A DNA stretch of 64,000 nt from JANMES01 sp038329865 (GTDB lineage: Bacteria; Planctomycetota; Phycisphaerae; Tepidisphaerales; Tepidisphaeraceae), in assembly GCA_038329865.1 (NCBI GenBank), contig JBBQNK010000005.1, forward strand, positions 74,422 to 138,421. Direction: 5' to 3'. The notes beneath the pieces are model-generated. The model had not been told where the DNA came from and ran no database searches. It saw nothing but the letters and a program-made list of their open reading frames with translations. A program made the position numbers and the translations under genes. Positions 1 to 8,940 of the stretch are shown here, in pieces (positions within the stretch are counted from its first letter, which is position 1; each line of letters starts with the position of its first letter).

Positions 1-357
1 GTCCTCGATGAATCCGTCACCCAGGCGATCATCCCCGCCCACGATGGATTGCTGGGCATTGAGACGAACCGGGCTCCGCTGCTGGTCAAAATCGGCATCG
101 GGCCGCTGCGGGTCGATCTGCCGAGCAAGGGGAGCAAGTTCTTCCTGCTGGAAGGCGGCGTGGCGCAGATGAAGGACAACCTGCTCACGATCCTCACCCC
201 CAAAGCCACGCCTTCCACCGAGCTCGATGCGCAAACTGCCAAGGCGGAACTCGCCGAGGCGACCGCCCGCCGGATTACGGATGAGAAGAGCTTCGACGAG
301 CGCCAGAACGCGATCAAGCGATCGATGGCCAAGCAGGAACTGGCGGGTAAGAAGTAA
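1..357 (+). CDS. atpC: F1Fo ATP synthase epsilon subunit, 5'-truncated by window edge
   Basis: The frame is open from base 1 (VLDESVTQAIIPAHDGLLGI), so the gene begins before the window; an internal ATG at 49 is not the start. The visible 118 residues hold the end of the epsilon beta-sandwich (IPAHDG.LGI, then FLLEGGVAQMKDN) and a C-terminal alanine-rich two-helix hairpin (residues about 75-110). The subunit forms part of the central rotor stalk of the F1 sector on the cytoplasmic face and can inhibit ATP hydrolysis. It is normally the last gene of the atp operon, which fits the strong hairpin that follows at 414-482. Family assignment rests on the PAHDG motif and the C-terminal helices; the upstream atpD should lie just outside the window. 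Confidence 0.85.
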   Translation, partial: VLDESVTQAIIPAHDGLLGIETNRAPLLVKIGIGPLRVDLPSKGSKFFLLEGGVAQMKDNLLTILTPKATPSTELDAQTAKAELAEATARRITDEKSFDERQNAIKRSMAKQELAGKK

Positions 358-413
358 TCCCTACCGAAACGCCTGGTACAACTTGAGAAAGTAACCTGAC
401 CGCTCAATGTTTC

Positions 414-482
414 CGTAGCCGCGAACGCCAGTTCGCGGTGTTGGAGATCGCGCCGAACCGCGAACTTGCGTTCGCGGCTACG
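414..482. terminator. 25-bp hairpin, likely bidirectional terminator between convergent genes
   Basis: Arms 414-438 and 458-482 pair over 25 bp with one mismatch, with a 19-nt loop. The arm contains the word GTAGCCGCGAACGCCAG. It lies between atpC (plus) and the porin gene (minus), which face each other. It belongs to the set of long intergenic hairpins seen throughout the window; the terminator role is inferred from position. Confidence 0.6.
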
Positions 483-518
483 TAAAGCGCCACGACTCAA
501 TTGAATACGCGCGAAAGA

Positions 519-1445
519 TCAATACTTAAAGCCGATTCCGATTCCGCCCCAGGTCTGCGTGTCTGCCCGCAGGTCGTGGTGGATATTGTCGGTGTAGAAG
601 AACTCGCCCTGCAGATTCCATTCGCCAAACCGCTGCGGCACGCTAAACAGATGGTTCAACGAGTACGCCACGGTGAATCCCAAATCGTAATGCTGAAAGC
701 CCGAGTCATTCCCGCCCGGCACTGCGGCGAAAAGCTGGTTCGTCGTCACGAATGTAAAGCGGGCGATCGGTGTGATCGTCAAACCGTATTCGTCGAACGT
801 GAAATCGTGCGAAACGCCGATTTCAAAATACCCGCCGTTGTACAGATCGTAATCGTACGCGCCGTAGACGTATGGCGAAAAGACGGGCTTCTCCGTGCCG
901 AAGAAGAACGAGTCATCGAACGTCAGCTTGCCGAACACTTCAGAAGTATTGGTTTCCTCGCGCTCGGGGTACAGGTACGTGTTGTGTCCGAGGACGATGT
1001 TCAGCGGCTTGACCGTCCAGTCCAGCCCCAGGTACGGCCGAATCTCCTGGAACCGTGAGATCGGGTCGGCATTGTAGACATTCACGAACACGCCGATGAA
1101 CGGGTGCGGCAGTTTGCCGAGATTGAACGCCAGCGACGCGTCGAACTGCGCGTTGGGCGCATCTTCGTGCCCGCCGACTTCGGAACGGTCGATGCCGCGG
1201 AAGACGTAGTCGGTGGTGTACCACGTATCGAGGCGGAAGTTCACGCCGCCCTTGTTCAGCCCCGCATCTTCGACCGGCGCGCCCGGCGGAGCGTAGACGC
1301 TCTCCGCATCGGGCATGATGGATAATCGCGGCGTCGGCCAATCGGTTGAAGTCGTCGCTTCGTCGCCCGCGCGCGCCGCTGCTCCCATTGCGAGAACGCC
1401 TACTGCCGCCAGTCCGCACGCATGTCGAAGCAACCCGCTCTTCAT
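519..1445 (-). CDS. Outer-membrane beta-barrel protein (putative porin, TorF-like)
   Basis: About 308 residues. I chose the ATG at 1445 because it opens a clear signal peptide (MKSGLLRHACGLAAVGVLAM...AAARA) and has AAAGG about 11 nt upstream; the frame is open further upstream without such features. The mature protein alternates hydrophobic and polar residues in short strands (WYTTDYVFRGIDRS, IGVFVNVYNAD, YVYGAYDYDLYNGGYFEI) and ends in an aromatic residue (GIGFKY), typical of barrels inserted by the Bam machinery. The early DYVFRGIDRS resembles the TorF family of putative porins. No substrate can be inferred. Divergent from the M24 gene. Confidence 0.65.
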   Translation of the reverse strand: MKSGLLRHACGLAAVGVLAMGAAARAGDEATTSTDWPTPRLSIMPDAESVYAPPGAPVEDAGLNKGGVNFRLDTWYTTDYVFRGIDRSEVGGHEDAPNAQFDASLAFNLGKLPHPFIGVFVNVYNADPISRFQEIRPYLGLDWTVKPLNIVLGHNTYLYPEREETNTSEVFGKLTFDDSFFFGTEKPVFSPYVYGAYDYDLYNGGYFEIGVSHDFTFDEYGLTITPIARFTFVTTNQLFAAVPGGNDSGFQHYDLGFTVAYSLNHLFSVPQRFGEWNLQGEFFYTDNIHHDLRADTQTWGGIGIGFKY

Positions 1446-1571
1446 TTCTGAAATGTACCTTTGCCGGCTTCGGATGTCACGGAACCATGGATGGATCGAA
1501 CGCGATGCGGTATTTATACCCACCGCGAATGCCGTAACGCGATCCGCCTGCTGAACGAATCGCAATTTTTT

Positions 1572-1602
1572 CACTCAGCACTCAGTCCTCAGCACTCAGC
1601 AC
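1572..1602 (+). repeat. Tandem CACTCAG/CAGCACTCAG low-complexity repeat
   Basis: A run of degenerate direct repeats of the word CAGCACTCAG lies just upstream of the Shine-Dalgarno of the M24 gene (AAGGAG at 1609-1614). It has no complementary arm nearby, so it looks like a single arm of the hairpin class found elsewhere in this window. Confidence 0.5.
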
Positions 1603-1620
1603 TTTGCCAAGGAGCGACAC

Positions 1621-2727
1621 GTGGCCACCGAACTGGACATTAAACTTCATCGCCTCAACGAATTCCTCGACCGCCACAAGCTCGACGGCGTGCTGCTGCA
1701 AAACCGCAACAACTTCGCATGGATCACCTGCGGCAAAGACAACCACATTCCCAACGACACGCCTAAGGGCGTTACCGCCATCCTCGCCACGCGCGACCAG
1801 CGCATCTGCCTGGCCAACACCATCGAAGCCCCGCGCATGATCGCCGAGGAATTGGCCGGCACGGGCATTAACACCGTGAGCTTTCCGTGGTGGGATAAAA
1901 ACGTCGCCGGGCGGATCGTGAATGAAGTGATCGCCGGTCGAAACATCGCCGCGGATGTGGACGACCTCGATCTAGGCCTGCCGCACCTGCCGGCGGATTT
2001 CGGCGAGTTGCGCTGGTCGCTCACCGTCGAAGAAATCGCCCGCTACCGCGACGGCGCCCAGCGCACCGCTGCCGCGATTGAGGCCGCCTGCCGCGCGATC
2101 AAGCCGGGAGATTCCGAGCACGACATCGCCGCCATGCTCGACGAGGAAATCCACCGCGGGCATTGCAACCCCACAGTCACGCTCGTTTCCGCTGACGATC
2201 GCGTCGCCAAATTCCGCCATCCGATTCCCACCAGCAACAGGTGCAAGCAGTACGCGATGCTCGTCACCTGTGCCGAGTACGGCGGGCTGATTTCCTGCTG
2301 CACGCGATTCATCCACTTCGGCCCGCTCAGCGCCGAACTCAAAGCCAAGCAACTGGCGATCGCGAACATCGATGCCGCGGTGAATCTCGCGACGCGGCCC
2401 GGCAAAACACTCGGCAGCATCTTCAAGATTCTGCAAAAAGTCTACGCCGACAACGGCAACGCCGATCAATGGCAACTGCACCACCAGGGCGGCAGCACCG
2501 GCTATGCCGGCCGAGAAGTCATCGCCACGCCCGATACCGCCGCCGTTGTCCGACCGAACCAGGCGTTCGCGTGGAACCCATCGATCGTCGGCGCAAAGTG
2601 TGAAGACACCGTTCTCGTCACACCCGCCGGCCACGACGTCCTCACTCGCCACAGCAGCAAGTGGCCGACGATTACGGGCACGTGGAACGGCCAAACGCTG
2701 GCCCGGCCGGGGATTTTGGAACGGTAA
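1621..2727 (+). CDS. M24 (aminopeptidase P/creatinase fold) family protein with degenerate metal site
   Basis: 368 residues from GTG at 1621, preceded by AAGGAGCGACAC. The protein has the two-domain creatinase/aminopeptidase P layout: an N-terminal domain (residues 1-130) and a pita-bread domain (about 135-350). Family members bind two metals through Asp, Asp, His, Glu, Glu. Here the first Asp position reads VTCAEYGG (T216), the second falls in ISCCTRF (C226/C227), the first Glu position is in AWNPSIVG (N319); only the HHQGG histidines (287/288) and E328 in CEDTVLVT remain. It therefore probably does not work as a dinuclear metallopeptidase. Creatinase itself is a metal-free member, so a non-metal lyase or hydrolase, or a non-catalytic role, is possible. 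Stands alone between porin and regulator genes. Confidence 0.7.
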   Translation: MATELDIKLHRLNEFLDRHKLDGVLLQNRNNFAWITCGKDNHIPNDTPKGVTAILATRDQRICLANTIEAPRMIAEELAGTGINTVSFPWWDKNVAGRIVNEVIAGRNIAADVDDLDLGLPHLPADFGELRWSLTVEEIARYRDGAQRTAAAIEAACRAIKPGDSEHDIAAMLDEEIHRGHCNPTVTLVSADDRVAKFRHPIPTSNRCKQYAMLVTCAEYGGLISCCTRFIHFGPLSAELKAKQLAIANIDAAVNLATRPGKTLGSIFKILQKVYADNGNADQWQLHHQGGSTGYAGREVIATPDTAAVVRPNQAFAWNPSIVGAKCEDTVLVTPAGHDVLTRHSSKWPTITGTWNGQTLARPGILER

Positions 2728-2811
2728 GCTTCTGTCGCGACGAAGAAATTCGCGAAAATCCGGAAATCTCGGAGTGTGGGTTCTGGTCAGTCGATGAAAG
2801 CCGATCGGCCG

Positions 2812-3519
2812 TCAGCCCAGCTTCATCATTCGATCGTACATCTGGCTGGTGACCCGGAAACATTCGCACGACGCCTCTTCCAGACCGGCTCGGTCGACAA
2901 TCGTGAGTTCCCCGCGGTTGTATTTAATGAGATTAGCCTGCTGCAGAATGCGAGCCGTGAGATTCACGCTCTGCCGGCGGACGCCGAGCATGTCGGCCAG
3001 AAATTCCTAAGTCAGCCCGAAGCAATCTTCACCTTTGCGATAAGCGGTTTCGAGCAACCAACGGCACATGCGCTCTTCAATTGTGTGATGTTGAATACAC
3101 GCTCCGTTTTGCGCACCGCGTTGGATGAGCACCAAGGCGTATCGCATCAGGAGTTGGGATAAAGCACGGCTTTCTCCCAGTGTCCGCTTAAAGGCTGTAG
3201 CACTCATGCGATACATATCCCCGGCGACCTGTACGTTGATGCGGTAGGGATTCGCCAGCGGGTCCGCCATGAGATAAAGCCCGTCCATCCCCTCGTTGCC
3301 GATGGTTGAGGCTTCGACCGTTGATCCGTCTTCCAGGACGACCATCGATGAAAGGACGCCGGAAACGGGGAAATGAACCCACTTGGGTTCCTTATCAGGA
3401 TACGCCACAACGGTTCCCATATCGGGCGAGACTCGCTCCAAAGCGGCCATGATTCGCAGGTAATCCTGTTCGGGAAGTCTTTGGAGAATTTTGTTTTCTG
3501 GTCGATCCGAGAATGCCAT
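2812..3519 (-). pseudogene. Crp/Fnr-type transcription regulator interrupted by in-frame TAG
   Basis: The reading frame from ATG 3519 encodes a cyclic-nucleotide-binding-like domain (residues 10-150: HFPVSGVLSSMVVLEDGS, IGNEGMDGLYL) and stops at a TAG at 3009-3007 (codon 171). Directly after the stop the same frame continues for 64 codons (EFLADMLGVRRQSVNL...GELTIVDRAGLEEASCECF...) to a TGA at 2814-2812. That downstream part is the winged-helix DNA-binding domain and the SCECF tail typical of this family, whose usual sequence here is LTQEFLA; the TAG thus replaces a CAG Gln codon by one transition. Full length would be 235 residues, normal for the family. Either a nonsense pseudogene, a sequencing error, or readthrough/amber recoding. 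Divergent from the histidine kinase gene. Confidence 0.8.
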
Positions 3520-3736
3520 GTCGGCCTCGCTTGCGTAGTTTCATGTTCCGTTACAGCCCTGCCACGCCGGTAAAAGGAAATATCACGAAAATAATCTCGG
3601 TACCGTCCGCTACCGGACAGACCGCAACTTTTTATCGTCGTACAAGGTATCAGGCATTCCCCTAGAACTGCAGACAAATCCCGGGGAAATGAAGCGATTT
3701 TAACGGGATTTCGACGTGTTTTCGGAGAAAACTACA

Positions 3737-4987
3737 ATGAATCCACTTCTGCTCCAACTCACGCACCGTCCATTTCCCGAAGTCGCAGAAATTATTCGGT
3801 CGGGCGCGGATCAAATTACACATGAGTGGGATGCGGCCGTTCGACACGCGATGCCGCAGATGCAGAACCTGACGTTCGATGAGTTGAAAGATTCGACCCC
3901 GCAAATCCTGCTGGCGCTCGCCGACGCGCTGGCATCGGACGATCCGGCCGTCATTCGGGAGCTGATCTCCTGCGCGCCCCGGCAAGGTTTGTCTCGCTTC
4001 AGACTTAACTTCGACGTCATCGAGATCATGCAGGAAGACCGACTCCTGAGATCGATCATCGTGTACCACGTCGAGACGAACCTCGGCCGACGGATGCACA
4101 TCCCGGAATACGCCGCCTTACACGCCGCGATCGACATCATGCTGCAGCGTTCGGTGATTGCGATGGTCGAGCAGCAGAAGTTACAACTCCGGGCCGCTGC
4201 CGAAACCGAGTTGAAGTTCCTATCGTTTTTGTCTCACGATCTGCACAACAACCTGAGTGCCGTCACGATGTCGCTGTACATGCTGGAATTGCGATTGAAA
4301 AAAGCCGGCGGCTTCAGCGATTTGGAAAAGTCGCTCGGGTTCGCTCAAAAGACGATTCACGACACCGTCGCAGGAATGCGACAGTTGCTGCAGCACGAGC
4401 AGCTGCGAACGTCCGGCAAAAGAAAGCCCCTTGTGGCCGTGGATTTGCACGTCGTCGCAACGAACATCGCCAGGCAATTCGCCGGCGAGGCTGCCGCCAA
4501 GAAAATCAAAATGGCGGTCGACATTCCTCACGCAACGGTGATCGAATCAGACGAACAATTACTCTCCATCGTCCTGCAAAACCTGTTGGGCAACGCCTTG
4601 AAGTACAGCGTCGACGGAACCGTCCGCATCGGGTGTGACAATTCAGCGATCGAATGTGCTGCAATCTGGGTCTCGGATGAAGGTCCGGGAATTGCCCCGG
4701 CGCAGCTGGAACATATTTTTGACGCCTTCACGCGAGGCGAAGCCCACGGCCAGGAAGGTCTGGGCCTCGGGCTCGCGATTGCAGCTCAGGCGACAAAGTT
4801 GCTGGATTCGAAGTTGACGGTCGAGTCGAAACTCGGAGCCGGTTCTATTTTCCGACTCGTCATCCCGAGGCCTCCTACGCCAGCCCCGCAAGATTTCGCG
4901 CTAATCGCTCCCGATTTGTCGGCCGCGGCGTGGGGAACTCGCCGCATTGTCGGGCTTGGTCTGGTCACGCCGCTGCTCATCCCATAG
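3737..4987 (+). CDS. Sensor histidine kinase with RsbRD-like N-terminal domain
   Basis: 416 residues from ATG 3737, chosen over GTG 3716 because GGAGA lies 8 nt upstream. The N-terminal 160 residues (ADQITHEWDAAVRH...) are all-helical and resemble RsbR-type sensory domains; no membrane segment is visible, so it is probably cytosolic. The kinase core follows: H-box FLSHDLHNNLS (His about residue 174), N-box QNLLGNALKYS, G1 box DEGPGI and G2 box GLGLGLAIA. It should autophosphorylate on the H-box His. No response regulator is adjacent, so it is an orphan. It is head-to-head with the broken Crp/Fnr-like gene, which may once have been co-regulated. The last 40 residues (PPTPAPQDF...) lie outside the conserved core. 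Confidence 0.85.
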   Translation: MNPLLLQLTHRPFPEVAEIIRSGADQITHEWDAAVRHAMPQMQNLTFDELKDSTPQILLALADALASDDPAVIRELISCAPRQGLSRFRLNFDVIEIMQEDRLLRSIIVYHVETNLGRRMHIPEYAALHAAIDIMLQRSVIAMVEQQKLQLRAAAETELKFLSFLSHDLHNNLSAVTMSLYMLELRLKKAGGFSDLEKSLGFAQKTIHDTVAGMRQLLQHEQLRTSGKRKPLVAVDLHVVATNIARQFAGEAAAKKIKMAVDIPHATVIESDEQLLSIVLQNLLGNALKYSVDGTVRIGCDNSAIECAAIWVSDEGPGIAPAQLEHIFDAFTRGEAHGQEGLGLGLAIAAQATKLLDSKLTVESKLGAGSIFRLVIPRPPTPAPQDFALIAPDLSAAAWGTRRIVGLGLVTPLLIP

Positions 4988-5147
4988 ATGTTGCGATCAA
5001 CCTGACAGGTCACTCGCGGAATCAAATCGCCGGAAATCATCGAAATAAAATGCGGGCACGGCGAGCGCACGGTCACTTTTCAACTTGCCTCACTCCACTT
5101 CCGCGAATACATTGCGATTGAACCAACCGACTCGCCCGGGAGAATAC

Positions 5148-6269
5148 ATGTCACGACTGCTCGCCGCCGCGTTGATTTTTCTTACGCTGATGGCCGCACC
5201 CCTCCGTGCGGACGACACGATCAAGATCGGCCACTACGGCTCGCTCACCGGCTCGGAAGCCACGTTCGGCCAATCCACCTCCAACGGCCTGAAGCTCGCG
5301 ATCGCCGAGGTCAACGCCGCCGGCGGCATCAACGGCAAGAAGATCGAGCTCGTCGAGTACGACACCAAGGGCGACAGCAACGAGGCCGGCGCCGTCGTCA
5401 CCCGTTTGTGCACGAAGGACCACGTCGTGGCTGTCATCGGCGAAGTGGCGAGCTCGCTCTCGCTCGCCGGCGCGCCGATCTGCCAGCAGAACGGCGTGCC
5501 GATGATTTCGCCGTCCAGCACCAACCCGAAAGTTACCGAGATCGGCGACATGATTTTCCGCGCCTGCTTCATCGATCCGTTCCAGGGTTACGTGTGCGGA
5601 AAATTCGCGTGGGAAAACAAGAAGTTCAAGACGGCCGCCATCCTGCTCGACCAGAGCCAGGCGTATTCCGTCGGCTTGGCGGACGAGTTTGAAAAAGCCT
5701 TCGTGAAGTTCGGCGGAACCATCACCATCAAGCAGCAGTACAATAAAGGCGACCAGGATTTCACCGCTCGTCTGACGGCCATCCGCGGCACCAACCCCGA
5801 TGTGATTTTCGTCCCCGGCTATTACACCGACGTGGCGAACATCGCCATCCAGGCCAAGAAGCTCGGCATCGCCGCCCCACTGCTCGGCGGCGACGGTTGG
5901 GACTCGGCCAAGCTCTGCGAAATCGCCGGTAAGGCAATTGAAGGCTCTTATTACTCCAACCACGCCTCGCCGGATGACCCGAGTCCGATCTTTCAGGGTT
6001 TTGTCGCCAAGTACAAGGACGAATACGGTGCGCCGCCCGATGCCCTGGGCGCGCTCGGTTACGATTCCGGAAAAATCCTCTTCGACGCCATGAAGCGAGC
6101 CAAGAGCCTCGACGGAAAAGACCTCGCCGCCGCCATCGCACAGACCAAGGATTTCCAGGGCGCGACCGGCGTGATCACCATCAACGACAAGCGCGACGCG
6201 GTGAAGAGCGCCGTCATCCTCGAGCTCAAAGACGGCCGGCCGCAGTTCGTTACGAGCGTGAAACCGTAA
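5148..6269 (+). CDS. livK: Branched-chain amino acid ABC transporter, periplasmic binding protein
   Basis: 373 residues from ATG 5148 (GGGAGA at 5138-5143 upstream); the longer open frame from 5085 lacks a signal. Residues 1-23 form a signal peptide (LLAAALIFLTLMAAPLRADD). The mature protein is a type I periplasmic-binding fold: IKIGHYGSLTGSEATFG, INGKKIELVEYDTKGD, VIGEVASSLSLAGAPI. It delivers substrate to the LivHM permease. First gene of livKHMGF on the plus strand. The family binds leucine/isoleucine/valine but also urea, amides and other amino acids, so the exact ligand is uncertain. An imperfect hairpin separates it from livH. Confidence 0.9.
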   Translation: MSRLLAAALIFLTLMAAPLRADDTIKIGHYGSLTGSEATFGQSTSNGLKLAIAEVNAAGGINGKKIELVEYDTKGDSNEAGAVVTRLCTKDHVVAVIGEVASSLSLAGAPICQQNGVPMISPSSTNPKVTEIGDMIFRACFIDPFQGYVCGKFAWENKKFKTAAILLDQSQAYSVGLADEFEKAFVKFGGTITIKQQYNKGDQDFTARLTAIRGTNPDVIFVPGYYTDVANIAIQAKKLGIAAPLLGGDGWDSAKLCEIAGKAIEGSYYSNHASPDDPSPIFQGFVAKYKDEYGAPPDALGALGYDSGKILFDAMKRAKSLDGKDLAAAIAQTKDFQGATGVITINDKRDAVKSAVILELKDGRPQFVTSVKP

Positions 6270-6273
6270 GATC

Positions 6274-6353
6274 AGGGGTAAGTATTAAGGGGCAAGGGGC
6301 AAGTGAAGACTTTGGATTGATACTTGCCCCTCGCCCCTGAGTACTTGCCCCTT
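6274..6353 (+). repeat. Imperfect GGGGCAAG-word hairpin between livK and livH
   Basis: Arms about 6274-6304 and 6322-6353 are built from repeats of AGGGGCAAGT and its complement. The hairpin sits in the 95-nt gap after the binding-protein gene. In such operons a stem here can protect the upstream mRNA and lower downstream expression; that role is inferred. Confidence 0.6.
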
Positions 6354-6364
6354 TCCTCCTCCCC

Positions 6365-7672
6365 ATGGCCGATTTCCTCCAAACGCTGGTTGCCGCTATT
6401 ACCGCCGGGAGTTTGCTGGCGCTGATTGCGCTCGGCTACACGATGGTGTACGGCATCCTGAAGCTGATCAACTTCGCGCACAGCGACGTGGTGACGCTGG
6501 GCGCCTGGACGAGCCTGACCGCCGCCATGTTTCTGCTGCCGCGGATGGGCGTGGATCTTGCTCATCCCGCGTGGTGGGCCGCCCCGCTGGTGCTGGTGAT
6601 CGCGATGATCGTGTGCGCCGTCATAGGTTTCGGGATCGAGCGACTGGCGTACAAACCGATCCGCCGCGCGCCGCGACTCAACGCGCTGATCACCGCCATC
6701 GGCGTTTCACTGCTGCTGCAGAACGCCGGGCAACTCCAGTACACGATCACCGACGGCGTGAAGCCCATCGCGGCCGGGGTGACGTCGGAACGCGGGAACG
6801 ATCCGGCCACCATTCGCCTGCAGACTTCCGTCACGATCGCCGCGGGCGAACGGTACGTGCTGAAGATCACGCCCAAGGGCAGCCCCGCGCCGATCGATCG
6901 CGTCTTAACCATGCCGGCCGGGAAATATCCGGCCGGTGCAGACTTACGCTTCGATGGCACGATCGGCCGAGCGCAATCGCGCGAGGCGAGCTTTCAGCTC
7001 GATCAAATTTTCACGCCGCTCCGCCTGCCGTTCGGGAAAACGCCCGCCGTCGCGCCTTACTTGCTTCCGCCGGTGAATATTTACCCCGACTATCCCAGGT
7101 ACGTGTGGCGGCACGAATTCCAAAGCAGCTTCACCGCGCCCGACGGATCGCAACAACCGATGAAAAAGATGCTCAACATCGCCGTCGTCGATGTGATCAT
7201 CGTGATCGTCACGTTCGTGCTGCTCACGGCGCTGCACTTCCTGATCTATCACACGCGGCTGGGCATGGCGATGCGGGCCGTCAGCTTCAATACCGATTAC
7301 GCGGCGCTCATGGGCATTCCGATCGACCGCGTCATCAGCATCACGTTCGTGATCGGCGCGGTGCTCGCGGCAGCGGCGGGATTTCTTTACTCGCAGAAGT
7401 TCAGCCTGCAACAGACAGCCAGCTACGCCTGGGTGCTGCTCGGCCTGCGTGCGTTTATCGCGGCGGTCGTCGGCGGAATCGGCAACGTGCGCGGCGCGGT
7501 GCTGGGTGGATTCTTGATCGCATTCGTCGACGCCTTCGGCTCGTTCTACGGCACTTACCTGTTCCAAAACGCCAACTCCTACTCCGACGTGCTGATGTTC
7601 GGCCTGCTGATCGCCGTGCTGCTGATCAAGCCCAGCGGCATCTTCGGCTCGGCCACGCGGGAGAAGGTGTAA
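6365..7672 (+). CDS. livH: Branched-chain amino acid ABC transporter permease LivH, with large loop insertion
   Basis: 435 residues, whereas LivH proteins are usually about 290-310. Residues 1-120 carry the first membrane helices with the family block LIALGYTMVYGILKLINFAH. Residues about 125-268 form a hydrophilic, beta-rich insertion without membrane helices (ITIAAGERYVLKITPKG-like text). The membrane part resumes at VVDVIIVIVTFVLLTALHF and includes the EAA-like cytoplasmic block RAVSFNTDYAALMGI. The insertion probably faces the periplasm, near the docking site of LivK. ATG 6365 follows TTTCCTCCTCCCC, not a clear Shine-Dalgarno, so the start is likely but not certain. Followed after 2 nt by livM. 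Confidence 0.88.
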   Translation: MADFLQTLVAAITAGSLLALIALGYTMVYGILKLINFAHSDVVTLGAWTSLTAAMFLLPRMGVDLAHPAWWAAPLVLVIAMIVCAVIGFGIERLAYKPIRRAPRLNALITAIGVSLLLQNAGQLQYTITDGVKPIAAGVTSERGNDPATIRLQTSVTIAAGERYVLKITPKGSPAPIDRVLTMPAGKYPAGADLRFDGTIGRAQSREASFQLDQIFTPLRLPFGKTPAVAPYLLPPVNIYPDYPRYVWRHEFQSSFTAPDGSQQPMKKMLNIAVVDVIIVIVTFVLLTALHFLIYHTRLGMAMRAVSFNTDYAALMGIPIDRVISITFVIGAVLAAAAGFLYSQKFSLQQTASYAWVLLGLRAFIAAVVGGIGNVRGAVLGGFLIAFVDAFGSFYGTYLFQNANSYSDVLMFGLLIAVLLIKPSGIFGSATREKV

Positions 7673-7674
7673 CC

Positions 7675-8940
7675 ATGCTCGACTACGCGGCAAAACCCCG
7701 CACGGCCGAGCCGTCGTGGCTCGGCGGATTGATCGCGCCGGCGATCGTGATCGCGCTGGCGTTCGTGCTGTACGCCGTCGTCCGCCCGATCACCGACGAC
7801 TACTACGCCCGCGTGGCGATGAACGTAGGCATTGCGATCATCATGGCCGTCTCGCTGAATATCGTGAACGGCTACACCGGCCAGTTTTCGCTAGGCCATG
7901 CGGCGTTTTTCGCGATCGGCGGTTACACCGCGGCGGGAATCTCCTATTACGCGTCGATCGAACTATGGAACTCGCCGGCGGCGCACGAGGGATTGTTCAA
8001 CGCACAGAGCGGCCTGTTCCTGCTCGCGACAATCGCCGGCGGGCTCGTCGCCGCGGCTGCGGGGTGGCTGGTGGGATTGCCTTCGTTGCGACTTCGCGGG
8101 GATTATCTGGCGATCGTCACGCTCGGGTTCGGCGAGATCGTGCGCGTGCTGCTGCAGCAGACGAACAACCAGCTCGACTCGAAGGCCAAAATCGCCGCCG
8201 CCAAGTGGAGTGAACTCTTCCCGCCGCCGCTCAACGCGGCGCGATCGTTTATCAACATTCCCAACATCACCAACTTCTTCTGGGTGACGCTGATGGTCGG
8301 CGCGTGCCTGATTTTCGCCTGGCGGCTGAAGCGATCGACCTTCGGCCGGGCGATGATCGCCATCCGCGAGAACGAGGTGGCCGCCGAGGCGATGGGCGTG
8401 AACATCACGCGGCTGAAGGTGTGGGCGTTCGTCTTCGCCGCGTTCTTCGCGGGCATCGCCGGAAGCCTGTACGCGCACCTGAGCTTTCAGCTCAACCCCG
8501 GCGACAGCGGAATTCAGCGTTCGATCGACGCGGTGATCATGGTGGTGCTCGGCGGGCTCGGGTCGATCAGCGGCGCGACGCTCGCGGCGATCCTCCTCAC
8601 CATCGGCAACGAGTGGCTGCGCGAACCGACGCACCTGTGGTACTACGTGTTGCCGCTGCTGGTCTTGCGGCTGATCTTCTGGCCGGCGAACCGAATGAAG
8701 GCGGCGATCGGCTGGCTTGTCGCGCTCGGCCTGGCTGAAGGAGCGCGATCGCTCGCGATCTACGAAGGCGTCGCCCCCGGCGATTACCGCATGATTCTTT
8801 ATGCGCTGGCGCTGATCCTCATGATGATCCTCCGCCCGAGCGGCCTGTTCGGCACGCGCGAAATCACCGACCTGCCCGCCATGCGTCGCAAACTCCTCAA
8901 TCGCAAATCCGTGCAGCGCGGAATCGAGGTGATCCAATGA
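7675..8940 (+). CDS. livM: Branched-chain amino acid ABC transporter permease LivM
   Basis: 421 residues from ATG 7675, two bases after the livH stop. Multi-spanning inner-membrane protein with the LivM block LNIVNGYTGQFSLGHAAFFA near residue 65, then MRLRGDYLAIVTLGFGEI-like and the coupling segment AIRENEVAAEAMGVN. It has an extra pair of helices at the C-terminus (LIFWPANRMKAAIGWLV, MILYALALILMMILRPSG). It pairs with LivH to form the channel. The open frame extends 368 codons upstream over livH, but that part is an out-of-frame shadow. Its stop overlaps the livG start (ATGA). Confidence 0.92.
   Translation: MLDYAAKPRTAEPSWLGGLIAPAIVIALAFVLYAVVRPITDDYYARVAMNVGIAIIMAVSLNIVNGYTGQFSLGHAAFFAIGGYTAAGISYYASIELWNSPAAHEGLFNAQSGLFLLATIAGGLVAAAAGWLVGLPSLRLRGDYLAIVTLGFGEIVRVLLQQTNNQLDSKAKIAAAKWSELFPPPLNAARSFINIPNITNFFWVTLMVGACLIFAWRLKRSTFGRAMIAIRENEVAAEAMGVNITRLKVWAFVFAAFFAGIAGSLYAHLSFQLNPGDSGIQRSIDAVIMVVLGGLGSISGATLAAILLTIGNEWLREPTHLWYYVLPLLVLRLIFWPANRMKAAIGWLVALGLAEGARSLAIYEGVAPGDYRMILYALALILMMILRPSGLFGTREITDLPAMRRKLLNRKSVQRGIEVIQ

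Noticed and set aside
3716..3736. GTG at 3716 as start of the histidine kinase
   Set aside because: ATG 3737 has GGAGA at good spacing; the seven extra residues show no family conservation.
6571..7674. Long upstream extension of the livM frame (368 codons)
   Set aside because: It overlaps livH in another frame and is Arg-rich without membrane character; livM starts at 7675.
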